From contig NZ_CP059833.1 of the NCBI RefSeq assembly GCF_014117265.1, positions 806,001 to 870,000 of the forward strand: 64,000 bases of DNA, written 5' to 3'. Position numbers and translations under genes: made by a program. The DNA comes from Corynebacterium hindlerae. GTDB taxonomy: Bacteria; Actinomycetota; Actinomycetes; Mycobacteriales; Mycobacteriaceae. Positions 26,643 through 35,559 of the stretch are shown here, piece by piece. The stretch's first letter is position 1. Each line of letters begins with the position of its first letter. A model generated the notes under the pieces. It made no database searches, had not been told where the DNA came from, and saw only the letters and a list, made by a program, of their open reading frames with translations.

Positions 26643-27041
26643 CCAAAACAAACGGGTCTAACCGTCAACAAAACTTGACACAGCCCATGAAACTGTTCCA
26701 AAGTATTTCGAATCATCACCAGTCGTGAAGGTACATACCCGGAAGTCGACTCCTGGCATATTTTCAAACCTTGACCGCTTCCCCAACCCCGCTTTTTTGA
26801 ACACTTCGTCGTCAAGCTCGGTGCATGGGTCGAAGAGGCGGAAGTTGGGATCTTTTGGGTTGAAGGTTGCGGGGGTTTGGGCGTCGATAGGCGCGGTGTC
26901 TGCGCTGACCGTCGTGGTCGTTTCCCCCTTGCGTGGCGCAGTGTCCGCACCGTTGGTGCAGCTTGTAAGGCTGAGTGTGAAGAATGTGATTGCGATGGCA
27001 GTAGAGAGCACTGCAGATAGACGCGTGTGAGCTCCGCGCAT

Positions 27042-27524
27042 GGTTTCCCCCCTGTTGGTAATCAAGCGTGTATGAGGCGTTGCTGTGGTTGTAAGTCTAT
27101 GTGCAAGTGCCCTCATTGTCTTTAGACTCTGTGACACCCCGAAATGGTTCCATCGGTAGGGGAAGTTTTTTCTTGGGGGTGGGTTTGGGGGTGTCCGGAG
27201 TGGTTGCGATGTCCGTGCAGGACGGGTTCTGCGGTGGTGCTTGATAGGGATCAGGGCGCGTGTTGCGAATCCCAAAGTTTGTCGTGCTGCCGAGTTGTTT
27301 GTGTATCGACCCCGACATTACCCTCCCGAAGTTCGGGCTCGCGGACGCGTTTTGGGAGTAACCTCGGGGGCGTAATGTCGGGGTCAAGCGTTTGCCCCAC
27401 CAATCTCGAGACCAAAAACACCAAAAGAGCCACCCCAAACCATTTGACGATCTTCCGCTTATCCGTGGCGAATTCCCAGTTCGTGGAGTGGGGTGGGCGT
27501 AGTTATTTGCCGGGTCCGCTGCCC
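27042..27524. other. Long intergenic region containing a 74-bp repeat
   Basis: 483 bp between the lipoprotein start and the UPF0182 terminator. It must hold the lipoprotein promoter near 27042-27150. The 74-bp palindromic repeat is at 27310-27383, and a degraded trailing segment CACCAATCTCGAG follows at about 27400. I see no convincing gene; short frames here lack start signals and protein-like composition. Confidence 0.6.
27310..27383 (+). repeat. 74-bp palindromic repeat, copy 2
   Basis: Same length and identical outer arms as copy 1 (CCCCGACATTACCCTCCCGA and TCGGGGGCGTAATGTCGGGG). The centre differs at several positions but still forms an inner hairpin (CGCG-ga-CGCG instead of TCGT-cgca-ACGA), which suggests that structure is what is kept. 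Confidence 0.85.
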
Positions 27525-27529
27525 AAAAA

Positions 27530-27562
27530 ACTTAGGCCCCGCACGACCGTTGTGCGGGGCTG
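27530..27562 (-). terminator. Terminator of the UPF0182 gene
   Basis: Stem GCCCCGCAC / GTGCGGGGC (27537-27545, 27552-27560) with a 6-nt loop. On the minus strand it is followed by CTAAGTTTTTTGG, about 15 bp after the gene's stop codon. Confidence 0.88.
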
Positions 27563-27576
27563 TGGGGCCTAAGCGG

Positions 27577-30510
27577 CTAGTTTTGTGCTTTTTGCACTTC
27601 TGCTACGGCCTTGTCCAGCTCATCGAGGGCCTTGCCGTACTCTTCGTGCGACTTGTTCTTTGCTGCGTTGAGCGCGTCAAGGGCCTTGCGCAGGTTTTCG
27701 GTAGCGGCCTTGGCATCTACCGGGGCCTCAGGTGTATCCGGTTGTGGGGTATCCGCTGGCTTGTCTGGCTTGTCGGAAGGCTCAGCAGGCAGATCCTTAG
27801 CTTCCTCTAGGTCGCTGGCGGCTCGTGGGTCGATGCCGACCTGCTGCAGTGCTTCTGCGATGGTTGGCGCGTAGCCGACCTTGCCATCGTATGACACCAG
27901 AACACGCAGGAGCTTCGGGAATGCCGACTTTTGTTCCTTGCGCTGCGAGTAGATCGGCTCCACGTACATGATTTCCCCATCACCGACCGGCAGGGTCAGC
28001 AAGTTGCCGTTGGTGAGGGTGTTGGTGCGCTCCCACAGAGCGCGGTCGCGGGCGATCTGGTCGGAGGACATCATGGTGTCCTGTGCCTGCTTCGGTCCCT
28101 GGGTTTGGGTGTCGGTAGGCAGGGCACGGACGGTGATCTTGCCGTAGTTCGCTGGGTCAGAGGCCACCGACATGTGGGCGGCGAGGAACTCACGCTCCAG
28201 GCCACGGAACGGCGTGATCAGCTGGAACGATGCCTTCCCCGACTCTGGGTCGGCTGCCACAACATAGTACGGTGGCTGGTTGAGCTGCTTACGATCGTCC
28301 GGCGCAGTCGGGTCGGAAGGAACGGACCAGAAAGCGTCGTTGGTGAAGAAGATGCCAGGATCATCCACGTGGTACTTCGCAATCAGCTCGCGCTGCACCT
28401 TGAACATGTCCTGTGGGTAGCGCAGGTGGCTGTTCAGCTCGTCAGAGATCGCAGACTTCGGCTTCACGGTGTTCGGGAATACGCCCTTCCAGGCCTTCAG
28501 CACCGGATCATCGGTGTCGAACTCGTATAGCTCCACCGTGCCGTCGTAAGCGTCGACGGTGGCCTTGACGGAGTTGCGGATGTAGCTGGTGCGGTCCGTG
28601 ACGAGCGGCTGACGGGTACCGTCCGGGTTGAGCGCGTCCTCGGTGGCTTCGGTGAGGGACGTGCGTTGCGAGTACGGCAGGTTGCTCAAGGTGGTGTAGC
28701 CGTCGACGATCCACTTGATGCGGCCGTCAATCACCGCGGGGTAGGTCGTGGAGTCTGCGGTGAGCCACGGCGCTACCTTTTCGACGCGGGCCCTCGGATC
28801 GCGTTCAAAGATAATCTTCGAGTTCTCGCCGATCCGCTCCGACAGCACCAGGTTCATTTCCTGGTATCGCAGCGCGAACAGCGCACGGTTGAACATGTTG
28901 GAAATGTCCACACCGCCGTTGCCGTCGTAGGTGAAATTCACCCCGTCGGCGTCGTACTCCACCGGGTTTCCGGCAGTGCCGACAATCGAGTAGTCCACAC
29001 TTGGGTGAACATCAGAGATCACCGGGCCGAAGTAGGTACGGGGCTGCTCCACGTCGAGGCCCATTTTGTTTTCTTCGCCACGTTCCTTCGCCTGCAAGTC
29101 AGACACGGAGTACAGGGGGTAGCCGCCGCGGGTGGATCCCACATCGCGGGCAACCTCATCAACCTGGTTAGCCGGCGCGGCGATGAAACCATTTCCGTGG
29201 GTATACACGGTGTGGCGGTTAATCCAGTCTTTCTGGTTACCGTCCAGCTCATTCGGGTCCATTTCACGGACAGCCACCACATAATCACGCAGCTCACCAT
29301 CGACGGTGTACCGGTCGATAGCAAGGGTGTCTGGGAACCCATAGAAGTTCTTCAGCTGCTGTTGCTGGGTGAACGTCTTGGACAGTACCTCTGGGTCCAG
29401 GAGTCGGATGTTAGAAACGGTCGCTTCGTCAGAGGCGACAGACTCGGCGTCGGAGCCGGTTGCTCCCCAGTTACGCTGATAGGTGACCTTGTCGTCGGTA
29501 ATGCCGTAGGCATAACGCGTCATCTGGATGTTGCGGCTAATGGATTCCGCTTCCTTCTGCGCACGGTTCGGCTTGACGGAGAACTGTTCCATCATCATCG
29601 GCCAGCCAATCCCAATGACACCGGAAGACAGCAGCATCAGAATTGCTGCCAGTACGGGGATACGCAGATCCTTGAGGAACACTGCGGAGAAGAAAGCCAC
29701 AGCCACCACCGCCGCGATCACCATCAGGAGAATCTTGGCTGGCAAGTAAGCATGCAGGTCCGTGTAAGAAGCACCGTGGAACGTTTCGTGCTGGCGGCCC
29801 ATCAAGTCATAACGATCCAGCCAGTACCCGGCCACCTTCACCAGCATCCACGCCCCCGCGGTGAGCGCCAGCTGGGTGCGGGCACCATAGGACACGAAGC
29901 TCTTCATCCCCGGCCCGCCTGGGCGGATGCTGCCGAGCAGATAGTGCCCAATCAACGCGATGAAAAACGCGATGACCAGCAGGATGGAGAGGGTGTCGGT
30001 GATGAGTCGCCACATCGGCAGACTGAAAGCGTAGAAACCGAGGTCGAGTCCGAACTCAGGGTCAGTGACCCCGAACGTTTCCCGGTTGAGGAACAAGGAG
30101 ACAGTGCGCCATGCACTTTGCCCAGCGATACCTGCCAAAACACCCACCACGATGGGCAAGCCGATGAGGATTTTCTTCAGCGACTCTTCCACCATGCGCC
30201 GATAGCCATGGATGGGGTTGTCGAGGTCAAACACGTCGATATTGTGAGGCCGGTTTCGGAATGCCAGGAACCCGGCAGCCCAGACAATCGCGGCAGCAAA
30301 AATGAAGAAGATAAAGAACAAAATGATGCGCGTGACCAGCACCGTGGTAAACACTCCACGGAAATTCACCTCCCCGAACCACATCCAGTCTGTCAGATAC
30401 GTGACGGCCATCGGCGCTACCACAATGAGTAGCGTCAGGACGGTAAGAACAATGCTCAACATCTTCGGAGAGCGTCTAGCTGGGGGTTGTAGGCTCGTCG
30501 CCAATTCCAA
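27577..30510 (-). CDS. UPF0182 family large membrane protein
   Basis: 977-residue actinobacterial/cyanobacterial conserved protein related to M. tuberculosis Rv0064. About seven membrane helices occupy residues 1-310 (for example MLSIVLTVLTLLIVVAPMAV). A large extracytoplasmic domain follows (about 320-890), with SISRNIQMTRYAYGI and RNWGATGS segments typical of the family. The C-terminus is Pro/Asp-rich and ends in a charged helix (LNAAKNKSHEEYGKALDEL). The function is unknown. It is divergent from the PPA1309-like gene and followed by a strong terminator. Confidence 0.92.
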   Translation of the reverse strand: MELATSLQPPARRSPKMLSIVLTVLTLLIVVAPMAVTYLTDWMWFGEVNFRGVFTTVLVTRIILFFIFFIFAAAIVWAAGFLAFRNRPHNIDVFDLDNPIHGYRRMVEESLKKILIGLPIVVGVLAGIAGQSAWRTVSLFLNRETFGVTDPEFGLDLGFYAFSLPMWRLITDTLSILLVIAFFIALIGHYLLGSIRPGGPGMKSFVSYGARTQLALTAGAWMLVKVAGYWLDRYDLMGRQHETFHGASYTDLHAYLPAKILLMVIAAVVAVAFFSAVFLKDLRIPVLAAILMLLSSGVIGIGWPMMMEQFSVKPNRAQKEAESISRNIQMTRYAYGITDDKVTYQRNWGATGSDAESVASDEATVSNIRLLDPEVLSKTFTQQQQLKNFYGFPDTLAIDRYTVDGELRDYVVAVREMDPNELDGNQKDWINRHTVYTHGNGFIAAPANQVDEVARDVGSTRGGYPLYSVSDLQAKERGEENKMGLDVEQPRTYFGPVISDVHPSVDYSIVGTAGNPVEYDADGVNFTYDGNGGVDISNMFNRALFALRYQEMNLVLSERIGENSKIIFERDPRARVEKVAPWLTADSTTYPAVIDGRIKWIVDGYTTLSNLPYSQRTSLTEATEDALNPDGTRQPLVTDRTSYIRNSVKATVDAYDGTVELYEFDTDDPVLKAWKGVFPNTVKPKSAISDELNSHLRYPQDMFKVQRELIAKYHVDDPGIFFTNDAFWSVPSDPTAPDDRKQLNQPPYYVVAADPESGKASFQLITPFRGLEREFLAAHMSVASDPANYGKITVRALPTDTQTQGPKQAQDTMMSSDQIARDRALWERTNTLTNGNLLTLPVGDGEIMYVEPIYSQRKEQKSAFPKLLRVLVSYDGKVGYAPTIAEALQQVGIDPRAASDLEEAKDLPAEPSDKPDKPADTPQPDTPEAPVDAKAATENLRKALDALNAAKNKSHEEYGKALDELDKAVAEVQKAQN

Positions 30511-30580
30511 CTCCTTCTATTTTGCAGGTATTCTCCTAATACTCTACGGATTTTAGTAATTACGCGAACAAAGGCAGGCA

Positions 30581-31045
30581 ATGACCCAAAACGCTGCACT
30601 GAACAAAGCAATGCTCGAGGCCGTCGAATTCATCCACGCCGAAGGCTGGGATGCTAACCCCACATTGTTCGCGCTGGTCGGCGTCGAAAAGCTCGGGCTT
30701 CCTGAGGAGGAAGGCCCCCTCGCGCTCGTCGTGCAGGATGACATCCCCGGCGCGATCGAAGACTTCCTTCCCACCGTCGCTTGGCCGGCCGACGTCGAGG
30801 GAGTCGTGCTGGCACAGGAGATTATGTTCAGCGACGCCGGTGCCCCCGCCCGCCCAGCGCGCCTGTTTTCTGGCGTGCTTCGCGACGACTCGGAGCTCAC
30901 TCTCTTGCAGATTCGACCAACCGAAGAAGAACTACAAGAACCCTTTGCCGAGGACAAGATCGACCTGCGGGGTGGCCCAGACGTAGCGCCAGAAGTGATT
31001 GAGGCGCTACGCTACACATTGAACGCCAACCCCTACGACTATTAA
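30581..31045 (+). CDS. PPA1309-like conserved protein
   Basis: 154-residue acidic soluble protein starting MTQNAALNKAMLEAVEF, with family-typical WDANPTLFALV, LALVVQDDIPGAI, VLAQEIMFSD and RLFSGVLRDDSELTLLQIRP. Conserved in Actinobacteria next to the UPF0182 and Lon-PDZ genes. No enzymatic motif is visible and the role is unknown. It begins 70 bp from the divergent UPF0182 start and 17 bp before a lipoprotein gene, so the last two are likely co-transcribed. Confidence 0.85.
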   Translation: MTQNAALNKAMLEAVEFIHAEGWDANPTLFALVGVEKLGLPEEEGPLALVVQDDIPGAIEDFLPTVAWPADVEGVVLAQEIMFSDAGAPARPARLFSGVLRDDSELTLLQIRPTEEELQEPFAEDKIDLRGGPDVAPEVIEALRYTLNANPYDY

Positions 31046-31062
31046 TTGGGAAAGACCGCGCT

Positions 31063-31710
31063 GTGCATAATCGCTGGAATATTCGTCTTGCCGGGCTGTT
31101 GATACCGGTTGCAGTGCTTGGGCTGTCCGCATGTAGCAAAGACACCCCCGAGTCAGAGCCGACCGCGGCCCCCACGATTACATCCAGCACTAGTGCGCTG
31201 CCCACGGCGTCGACAAGCCCGACTGCAACACCCACCACCCACGCGACGTCCACGACGGCGGACGAGGAAACGCCTACGCCCACCGCCTCCAAAGAAAAGT
31301 CGTCAGTGAGCAAGGTGGCGCAGATGTACGGCTCATTGGCGCCGGCGGAGTTCTTTGACATGTTTGAAGACTGCGCCCCTAACGGCATCCCGGATTCCAG
31401 CGCCTGCACCGGCCCGGAAGTCGGCCAATTTCAGTTCTTCAAGGGGGATGCAAAAGCCGCATCGACCACCCAGCTGCTCACCGAGTTGCGCAGTTCCCGG
31501 GTGGTGGAGGACTCCGGCGACCGGATCGTCGGCTGGTCGACCCTCGGCACCACCGCCGTGATCACCGTGGTGGATAACAAAAAGGGGCTCACCATGCAGC
31601 AGATGGTCTCCTCCGACAAGCAGGATCCGCTGGAGCGCATCTATGAGCTGGGCCTGGCCGCAGCGCCAGAACCAACCCCAACAGCAGAGCCCAGCGAGAA
31701 CCCCTCCTAA
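31063..31710 (+). CDS. Thr/Pro-rich lipoprotein, unknown function
   Basis: 215 residues from GTG 31063. A lipoprotein signal ends in LSAC (Cys24). A low-complexity Thr/Ser/Pro/Ala linker (about 30-90) then spans the cell wall. The folded domain (about 95-200) starts VSKVAQMYGSLAPAEFFDMF and has a Cys pair (EDCAPNG...SSACTGPE). The tail is Pro/Glu-rich. It converges tail to tail with the Lon-PDZ gene, whose stop is directly adjacent. Confidence 0.75.
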   Translation: MHNRWNIRLAGLLIPVAVLGLSACSKDTPESEPTAAPTITSSTSALPTASTSPTATPTTHATSTTADEETPTPTASKEKSSVSKVAQMYGSLAPAEFFDMFEDCAPNGIPDSSACTGPEVGQFQFFKGDAKAASTTQLLTELRSSRVVEDSGDRIVGWSTLGTTAVITVVDNKKGLTMQQMVSSDKQDPLERIYELGLAAAPEPTPTAEPSENPS

Positions 31711-32751
31711 CTAGTCACACGTAGTGACCTGCTGGCCGCCGTTGTAGGCCTCGAGCTGTTTCACCGCGTCGGTCAGTGAGGTTACCTTGAGCAGCGTGAT
31801 GTCCTTGACCTTCGCGGTTTTCGCTTCCCCGCAATTGGCCGCCGGGGTCAAAAACACCTCCGCCCCAGCGTCTTTCGCAGCCCGGATCTTGTGGGTGATA
31901 CCGCCAATCGGCCCCACTTCACCCGATTCCGCGATCGTGCCGGTGCCCGCGATGAACTTCCCACCAGTGAGCTCACCAGGGCTGAGCTTATCGACGACCG
32001 CGAGCGTGAACATCAAGCCAGCACTCGGACCGCCAATATCCTCCAGGTTGTATTCGATGGTGGCGCCATCCGCGGGCACAGACACCAGGATCACCCCCAG
32101 AAGCCCCTTGCCGGTGTGCGGGTTCTTCCCCAACACCACCTCACGCGTCTGCCCTCCCTCAAAACCGAGGGCCACCTTCTCCTCCGGCGCTTTAGCCGCA
32201 ACAAATTCCCGCAGCTGTGCCGGGGACTCCACCTTCTCGCCGTTGAAAGAGACAATGCGATCCCCCGCAGTCACCAGGTCTTTCACCGGGGCGTCCGGCA
32301 TGACGTCTTTTACTTCTACCACTGTCGGGCGGCCCAAGTACCGGTAAGCAGCGAGTGTGGCCGAGGACTCGGAGTCAGAAAACGCCGTCTGGTTCTGCTG
32401 CTTGATTTCTTCCTCGGTGAGGTCCGGTGGGAACACGGACTCGATAGGAACGATCGTATCGTCGCTGAGCAGCCAGCGGCTCATCACCTGAGACAGGGTC
32501 ATTTGGGTGCGGACGGACACCGTGGTCATATTGAGGTTGCCTGTGGTCTGATCGACGTCCGTTCCCGTGATGTCAACGATCTTCTTGCCCTCGTATTCCG
32601 CCAGCGTATTGAAGGTAGGGCCAGGGCTTTCCGCAGCATAGGGCACCGTCAGCGGGATGTCCGTAAAGGGCACGGTGGGGCTGGAAATAAGGTAGCTGAA
32701 AGCGAGCACTGGGATGGCGCCCCAGATCACTGTTTTCGATCGACGATTCAC
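31711..32751 (-). CDS. PDZ-domain Lon-like protease (YlbL/Rv3194c type)
   Basis: 346-residue membrane-anchored protease facing outward. An N-terminal membrane helix (VIWGAIPVLAFSYLIS) is followed by a PDZ domain (about 140-215, VMPDAPVKDLVTAGDRIVSFNG) and a Lon-type domain with Ser-Lys dyad: Ser in GGPSAGLMF and Lys in GGITHKIRAAK. Its place beside DUF2342, the Rv3196-like gene and uvrD2 matches M. tuberculosis Rv3194c. It lies divergent from the DUF2342 gene; the substrate is unknown. Confidence 0.92.
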   Translation of the reverse strand: MNRRSKTVIWGAIPVLAFSYLISSPTVPFTDIPLTVPYAAESPGPTFNTLAEYEGKKIVDITGTDVDQTTGNLNMTTVSVRTQMTLSQVMSRWLLSDDTIVPIESVFPPDLTEEEIKQQNQTAFSDSESSATLAAYRYLGRPTVVEVKDVMPDAPVKDLVTAGDRIVSFNGEKVESPAQLREFVAAKAPEEKVALGFEGGQTREVVLGKNPHTGKGLLGVILVSVPADGATIEYNLEDIGGPSAGLMFTLAVVDKLSPGELTGGKFIAGTGTIAESGEVGPIGGITHKIRAAKDAGAEVFLTPAANCGEAKTAKVKDITLLKVTSLTDAVKQLEAYNGGQQVTTCD

Positions 32752-32842
32752 GCCTAGCTACCTTACCCGCTCTCAGGGTGTTCGCTAACAGCGTTGATAG
32801 AGATAGGGTCTGTTCGGGTTGCACTGCGGTACTTTGGTGACT

Positions 32843-34135
32843 ATGAACGACAACAATAATTTTTTCTTTGGTGGCAACTTCGGAGGCCCCGGCGGCTTCG
32901 GAGACTTCTTTAACCAACTAGGCCAGATGTTTAACGGCGGGGCGAACAGCAACCCCGATGAGCCGGTCAATTACGAGTTAGCGGAGCGGATCGCCAAGCA
33001 GCAGATTGGCAAGGTCTCCCCTATTAGCAGCAAGGAATCCACCGCGGTCGTCGATACGGTGCGCCTGGCCGACATGTGGCTTAACGACGCCACCGTCCTG
33101 CCCACCTCGGAGGGCTCCGTCAACGCCTGGAACGCCGAGGAATGGCTGCTAGCCACGCTACCGACATGGAAGCGTTTTGTTACCCCCGTAGCTAAGCGCA
33201 TGAACGAGGCGCAGCTGGAGCAGCTACCGGAAGAGGCCCGTGACATGGTCGGTCCGATGCTGCAGATCATGAACTCCATGTCGGGGATGAATTTCGGTGT
33301 CCAGCTCGGCAACGCCCTGGGAGATCTTGCCACCCAGGCCCTGACCGGGTCGGACTTCGGCCTTCCGGTAGTTCCGAGTGGCACCATCGCGGTGCTGCCA
33401 ACAAATCTCAAGGCGATAGCCAAGGACCTGGAGATCTCTGAGCTTGACGTCCTGATGTACATTTGCGCCCGCGAAGCAGCACGTCAGCGCTTGTTTAAGC
33501 ATGTACCGTGGCTGGTGGAACGCCTCGTTTCTTCCGTCGAGGAGTACGCGGCCGGCCTCGTGATCGATACCTCCCACATTGAGGAAGCCACCCGCGAGCT
33601 GGGCCTGGAATCCGGCGACCCGGCCCAAATCCAGGAAGCGATGCAGCGGCTGCAAAACATGGATCTCTCGCCACGCATTACCTCCCGCAATGCTGGTGCC
33701 ACCGCCCGCCTCGAGACCATGCTCGCGCTCGTCGAGGGCTGGGTCGAACTAGTCGTGACCCAGGCAATGGGTGAACGCGTCCCGTCGACCGACGCGCTCA
33801 ACGAGGCATGGCGTCGCCGCCGCGCGACCGGTGGCTCCGCGGAAAAGGCCTTCGCCAAGGTGGTAGGCATCGAGTTCGCTGCACCGAAGGTCGCTGAGGC
33901 AATGGAGCTGTGGCGACGAGTGGAAAACGCCGTGGGTATCGAGCGTCGCGACGCCGTCTGGGATCACCCAGACTTCCTGCCTGTTGCCGAGGACCTGGAC
34001 AAACCGGCAGCGTTCATCGATTCGCTCCTCGGTGACACCCTGAGCGAGGACTTTGATCCCATCGCCGAAATCAACGCCCTGGAGGAGCAGCTGAAAGATC
34101 GCCCCGAGGACGAACACGGCGACGAGGAAAAGTAA
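32843..34135 (+). CDS. DUF2342 (Zincin_2-like) family protein
   Basis: 430 residues from ATG 32843. The N-terminus is Asn/Phe/Gly-rich (NNNFFFGGNFGGPGGFGDFF) and resembles other actinobacterial members, such as M. tuberculosis Rv3195. The core has WNAEEWLLATLPTWK, MNFGVQLGNALGDLA and the helix where a zinc motif would be expected, here REAARQRLFKHVPWL; I see no HExxH. A second conserved region is VEGWVELVVTQA. The family is annotated as putative zinc proteases, but catalysis by this member is doubtful. The charged C-terminus ends in EDEHGDEEK. Confidence 0.82.
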   Translation: MNDNNNFFFGGNFGGPGGFGDFFNQLGQMFNGGANSNPDEPVNYELAERIAKQQIGKVSPISSKESTAVVDTVRLADMWLNDATVLPTSEGSVNAWNAEEWLLATLPTWKRFVTPVAKRMNEAQLEQLPEEARDMVGPMLQIMNSMSGMNFGVQLGNALGDLATQALTGSDFGLPVVPSGTIAVLPTNLKAIAKDLEISELDVLMYICAREAARQRLFKHVPWLVERLVSSVEEYAAGLVIDTSHIEEATRELGLESGDPAQIQEAMQRLQNMDLSPRITSRNAGATARLETMLALVEGWVELVVTQAMGERVPSTDALNEAWRRRRATGGSAEKAFAKVVGIEFAAPKVAEAMELWRRVENAVGIERRDAVWDHPDFLPVAEDLDKPAAFIDSLLGDTLSEDFDPIAEINALEEQLKDRPEDEHGDEEK

Positions 34136-34636
34136 CTAAAACTGGCGCGCGTAGGCCTCCAAATAGCCTTTCGCGCGTTCTGCCTTCGGCGCCCGATCCG
34201 CCCACTCCCAAAACTCCGCGGAGTGCCCGGTACGAATGAACGTGTGCACCAGCTCGTGCACGATCACAGCGTCCAACACGTACCCCGGCACATCCTGCAA
34301 CCTGTGGGATACTCGAATTTCGCCCGTCCCCGCAGTACAGGACGCCCACCTGCTGTTTTGATTAGTCACCCACCTGATTCGGGTGAACCTTGCTCGGCCT
34401 TCCAACACCGTGGCGTTGAGTTCTTTCGCGCGGGCGGCCAGTTGTGCGTCGGTAAGCGAGCTAGCGTTCTTGGCCAACTTCACCTGCAGTCGCTCCACTA
34501 CCTGCGCCACTTCGCGTTCTTCATCCGCCGCCGGCATCCCGGACGGCACCCGCACCTCGATGGTGTCGCCCACTAGTTTCGCGCTGATCGTGCGTTTGCG
34601 CCTTGTCGAACGGATTACCCGCACCTGATGAGCCAT
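34136..34636 (-). CDS. YgjP/DUF45-like metallopeptidase
   Basis: 166-residue SprT/YgjP-type zinc peptidase. N-terminal strands (RRKRTISAKLVGDTIEVRVP) lead to NQNSRWASC and the zinc motif HELVH in AVIVHELVHTFIRTGHS; the third ligand is probably the His in TGHSAEFW. Convergent with DUF2342 (adjacent stops). The start region overlaps the leader of the Rv3196-like gene on the other strand. The substrate is unknown. Confidence 0.85.
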   Translation of the reverse strand: MAHQVRVIRSTRRKRTISAKLVGDTIEVRVPSGMPAADEEREVAQVVERLQVKLAKNASSLTDAQLAARAKELNATVLEGRARFTRIRWVTNQNSRWASCTAGTGEIRVSHRLQDVPGYVLDAVIVHELVHTFIRTGHSAEFWEWADRAPKAERAKGYLEAYARQF

Positions 34637-34656
34637 GTCACGATATTCTATGGCAC

Positions 34657-35559
34657 ATGGGGGAAATGCTAAAGCTCACGAGTGCTGCCCGGATCGTGGT
34701 CCGGCCCGGCCCAGCAATTCAATTTGGTATCGATGCCACCACCGCGGGGGTAATCGACGGCATCGAACCGCACCATATCGGCCCGGTGGTGGGGGCGCTC
34801 GCCAGCGCCAAGTCCCCTGTGACGAGAACCGACCTCGCGATCAGACTCAGCAAGGCCGGTCTCAACTCCACTGCCGCCGAACAACTAGTGGGTGAACTGC
34901 TCGCTTTCGGGATCCTGCGTCACCTCCCCACCGTAGAACCACGCGTCGCCCTCCTGGGGCGCAGTTCCCTCTCCGCTCTGATCGCAGAGTTGCTGACCGG
35001 CAGCGGGTGCACGGTTCGCCGACCCTTGCGCGGCGAAACTGATGGGAGGTTTCTGCGGTCGCTACCAGGTGAGATGCCGCTGGTGGCCGTCGATAAGCTG
35101 GCGCATGCGCGGGTGCTGGCCGGGGCGCTCAGCGGGGGACGACGGGAGCTGTTCGTGCCGGTGCAGCTTGTCGACGGCCGTGGCGTCATCGGCCCACTTC
35201 GCTCCGGCGGCCTCGGTCCGTGCCCACTGTGCACCCAGCTGCACCGCACGGATGTGGATCCACATTGGCCACACCTTCTTACCCAGCTACCTGGCGCCGC
35301 CTCAGCGGCTCCGGTGACTGTGGCGGCGACAGCGGCTCACGCAGCTGCGATGGTGCTCGCCCATTATGGGTTGGATCGCCCGCCGTTGGGCACCACGTCG
35401 CGACGTTGGCAACCAGGGTTAGTGCTGGATGTGGACCCGTTTGGTGAGTTGCGGGAATCCGTGGTGGCCAGCCATCCCCATTGCCCGCTATGTTTCGAGT
35501 CGCAAAATATCCAGCAGAGCCTCCCCGAAGCTCGCTGCCTTGACCGGGCCAATTCCTGA
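34657..35559 (+). CDS. Rv3196-like protein related to ThiF/cyclodehydratase (E1-like) fold
   Basis: 300 residues from ATG 34657 (MGEMLKLTSAARI). An N-terminal winged-helix-like part (LAIRLSKAGLNSTAAEQLVGEL) is followed by a Rossmann-like segment (RVALLGRSSLSALIAELLTGSG). The zinc-type motifs GPCPLCTQLHRTDVDPHWP and HPHCPLC are characteristic of the ThiF-like partner of azole-forming cyclodehydratases. No YcaO gene or precursor peptide is near. Position between DUF2342 and uvrD2 equals M. tuberculosis Rv3196. Its last 72 bp overlap the 3' end of uvrD2 on the opposite strand. The function is unknown. Confidence 0.7.
   Translation: MGEMLKLTSAARIVVRPGPAIQFGIDATTAGVIDGIEPHHIGPVVGALASAKSPVTRTDLAIRLSKAGLNSTAAEQLVGELLAFGILRHLPTVEPRVALLGRSSLSALIAELLTGSGCTVRRPLRGETDGRFLRSLPGEMPLVAVDKLAHARVLAGALSGGRRELFVPVQLVDGRGVIGPLRSGGLGPCPLCTQLHRTDVDPHWPHLLTQLPGAASAAPVTVAATAAHAAAMVLAHYGLDRPPLGTTSRRWQPGLVLDVDPFGELRESVVASHPHCPLCFESQNIQQSLPEARCLDRANS

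Larger units (their letters stand above)
25364..26686 (+). mobile_element. IS3-family insertion sequence
   Basis: 1,323-bp element with imperfect terminal inverted repeats. The left end GCTGTCATGATTCTTGTTG matches the right end read inward (GGGCTGTGTCAAGTTTTGTTG), sharing GCTGT and TTGTTGACGGT. It is flanked by 4-bp direct repeats ATGA (25360-25363 and 26687-26690). Two transposase frames are joined by a slippery A7 run. Both look intact, so the element may be active. It sits inside a lipoprotein gene in the opposite orientation. Confidence 0.92.
25070..27041 (-). pseudogene. DUF3558-like lipoprotein gene split by an IS3 element
   Basis: The 5' part (27041-26687) encodes a lipoprotein signal ending LTSC (Cys28), then DPCTELDDEVFKKAGLG. 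The 3' part (25363-25070) continues with cysteines in HRCSS and SEVCDES, typical of DUF3558 proteins. Removing 1,323 bp of IS plus one 4-bp duplication leaves 645 nt, exactly 215 codons with one stop at 25070; the joint reads TVS-SVIMNSVDIE. The insertion is thus recent enough that both halves remain open. The N-terminal piece would be translated into IS DNA and stop near 26658. The restored gene overlaps the secreted-protein gene by 20 bp. Confidence 0.85.

Noticed and set aside
28666-30432. 588-codon plus-strand open frame across the UPF0182 gene
   Set aside because: Mirror of an undoubted membrane-protein gene; His-, Arg- and Val-rich composition with no recognisable domain.
34657-35559. 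RiPP (azole/TOMM) biosynthetic cluster
   Set aside because: Only the ThiF-like part is present; no YcaO, precursor or exporter, and synteny matches the housekeeping Rv3196 locus.
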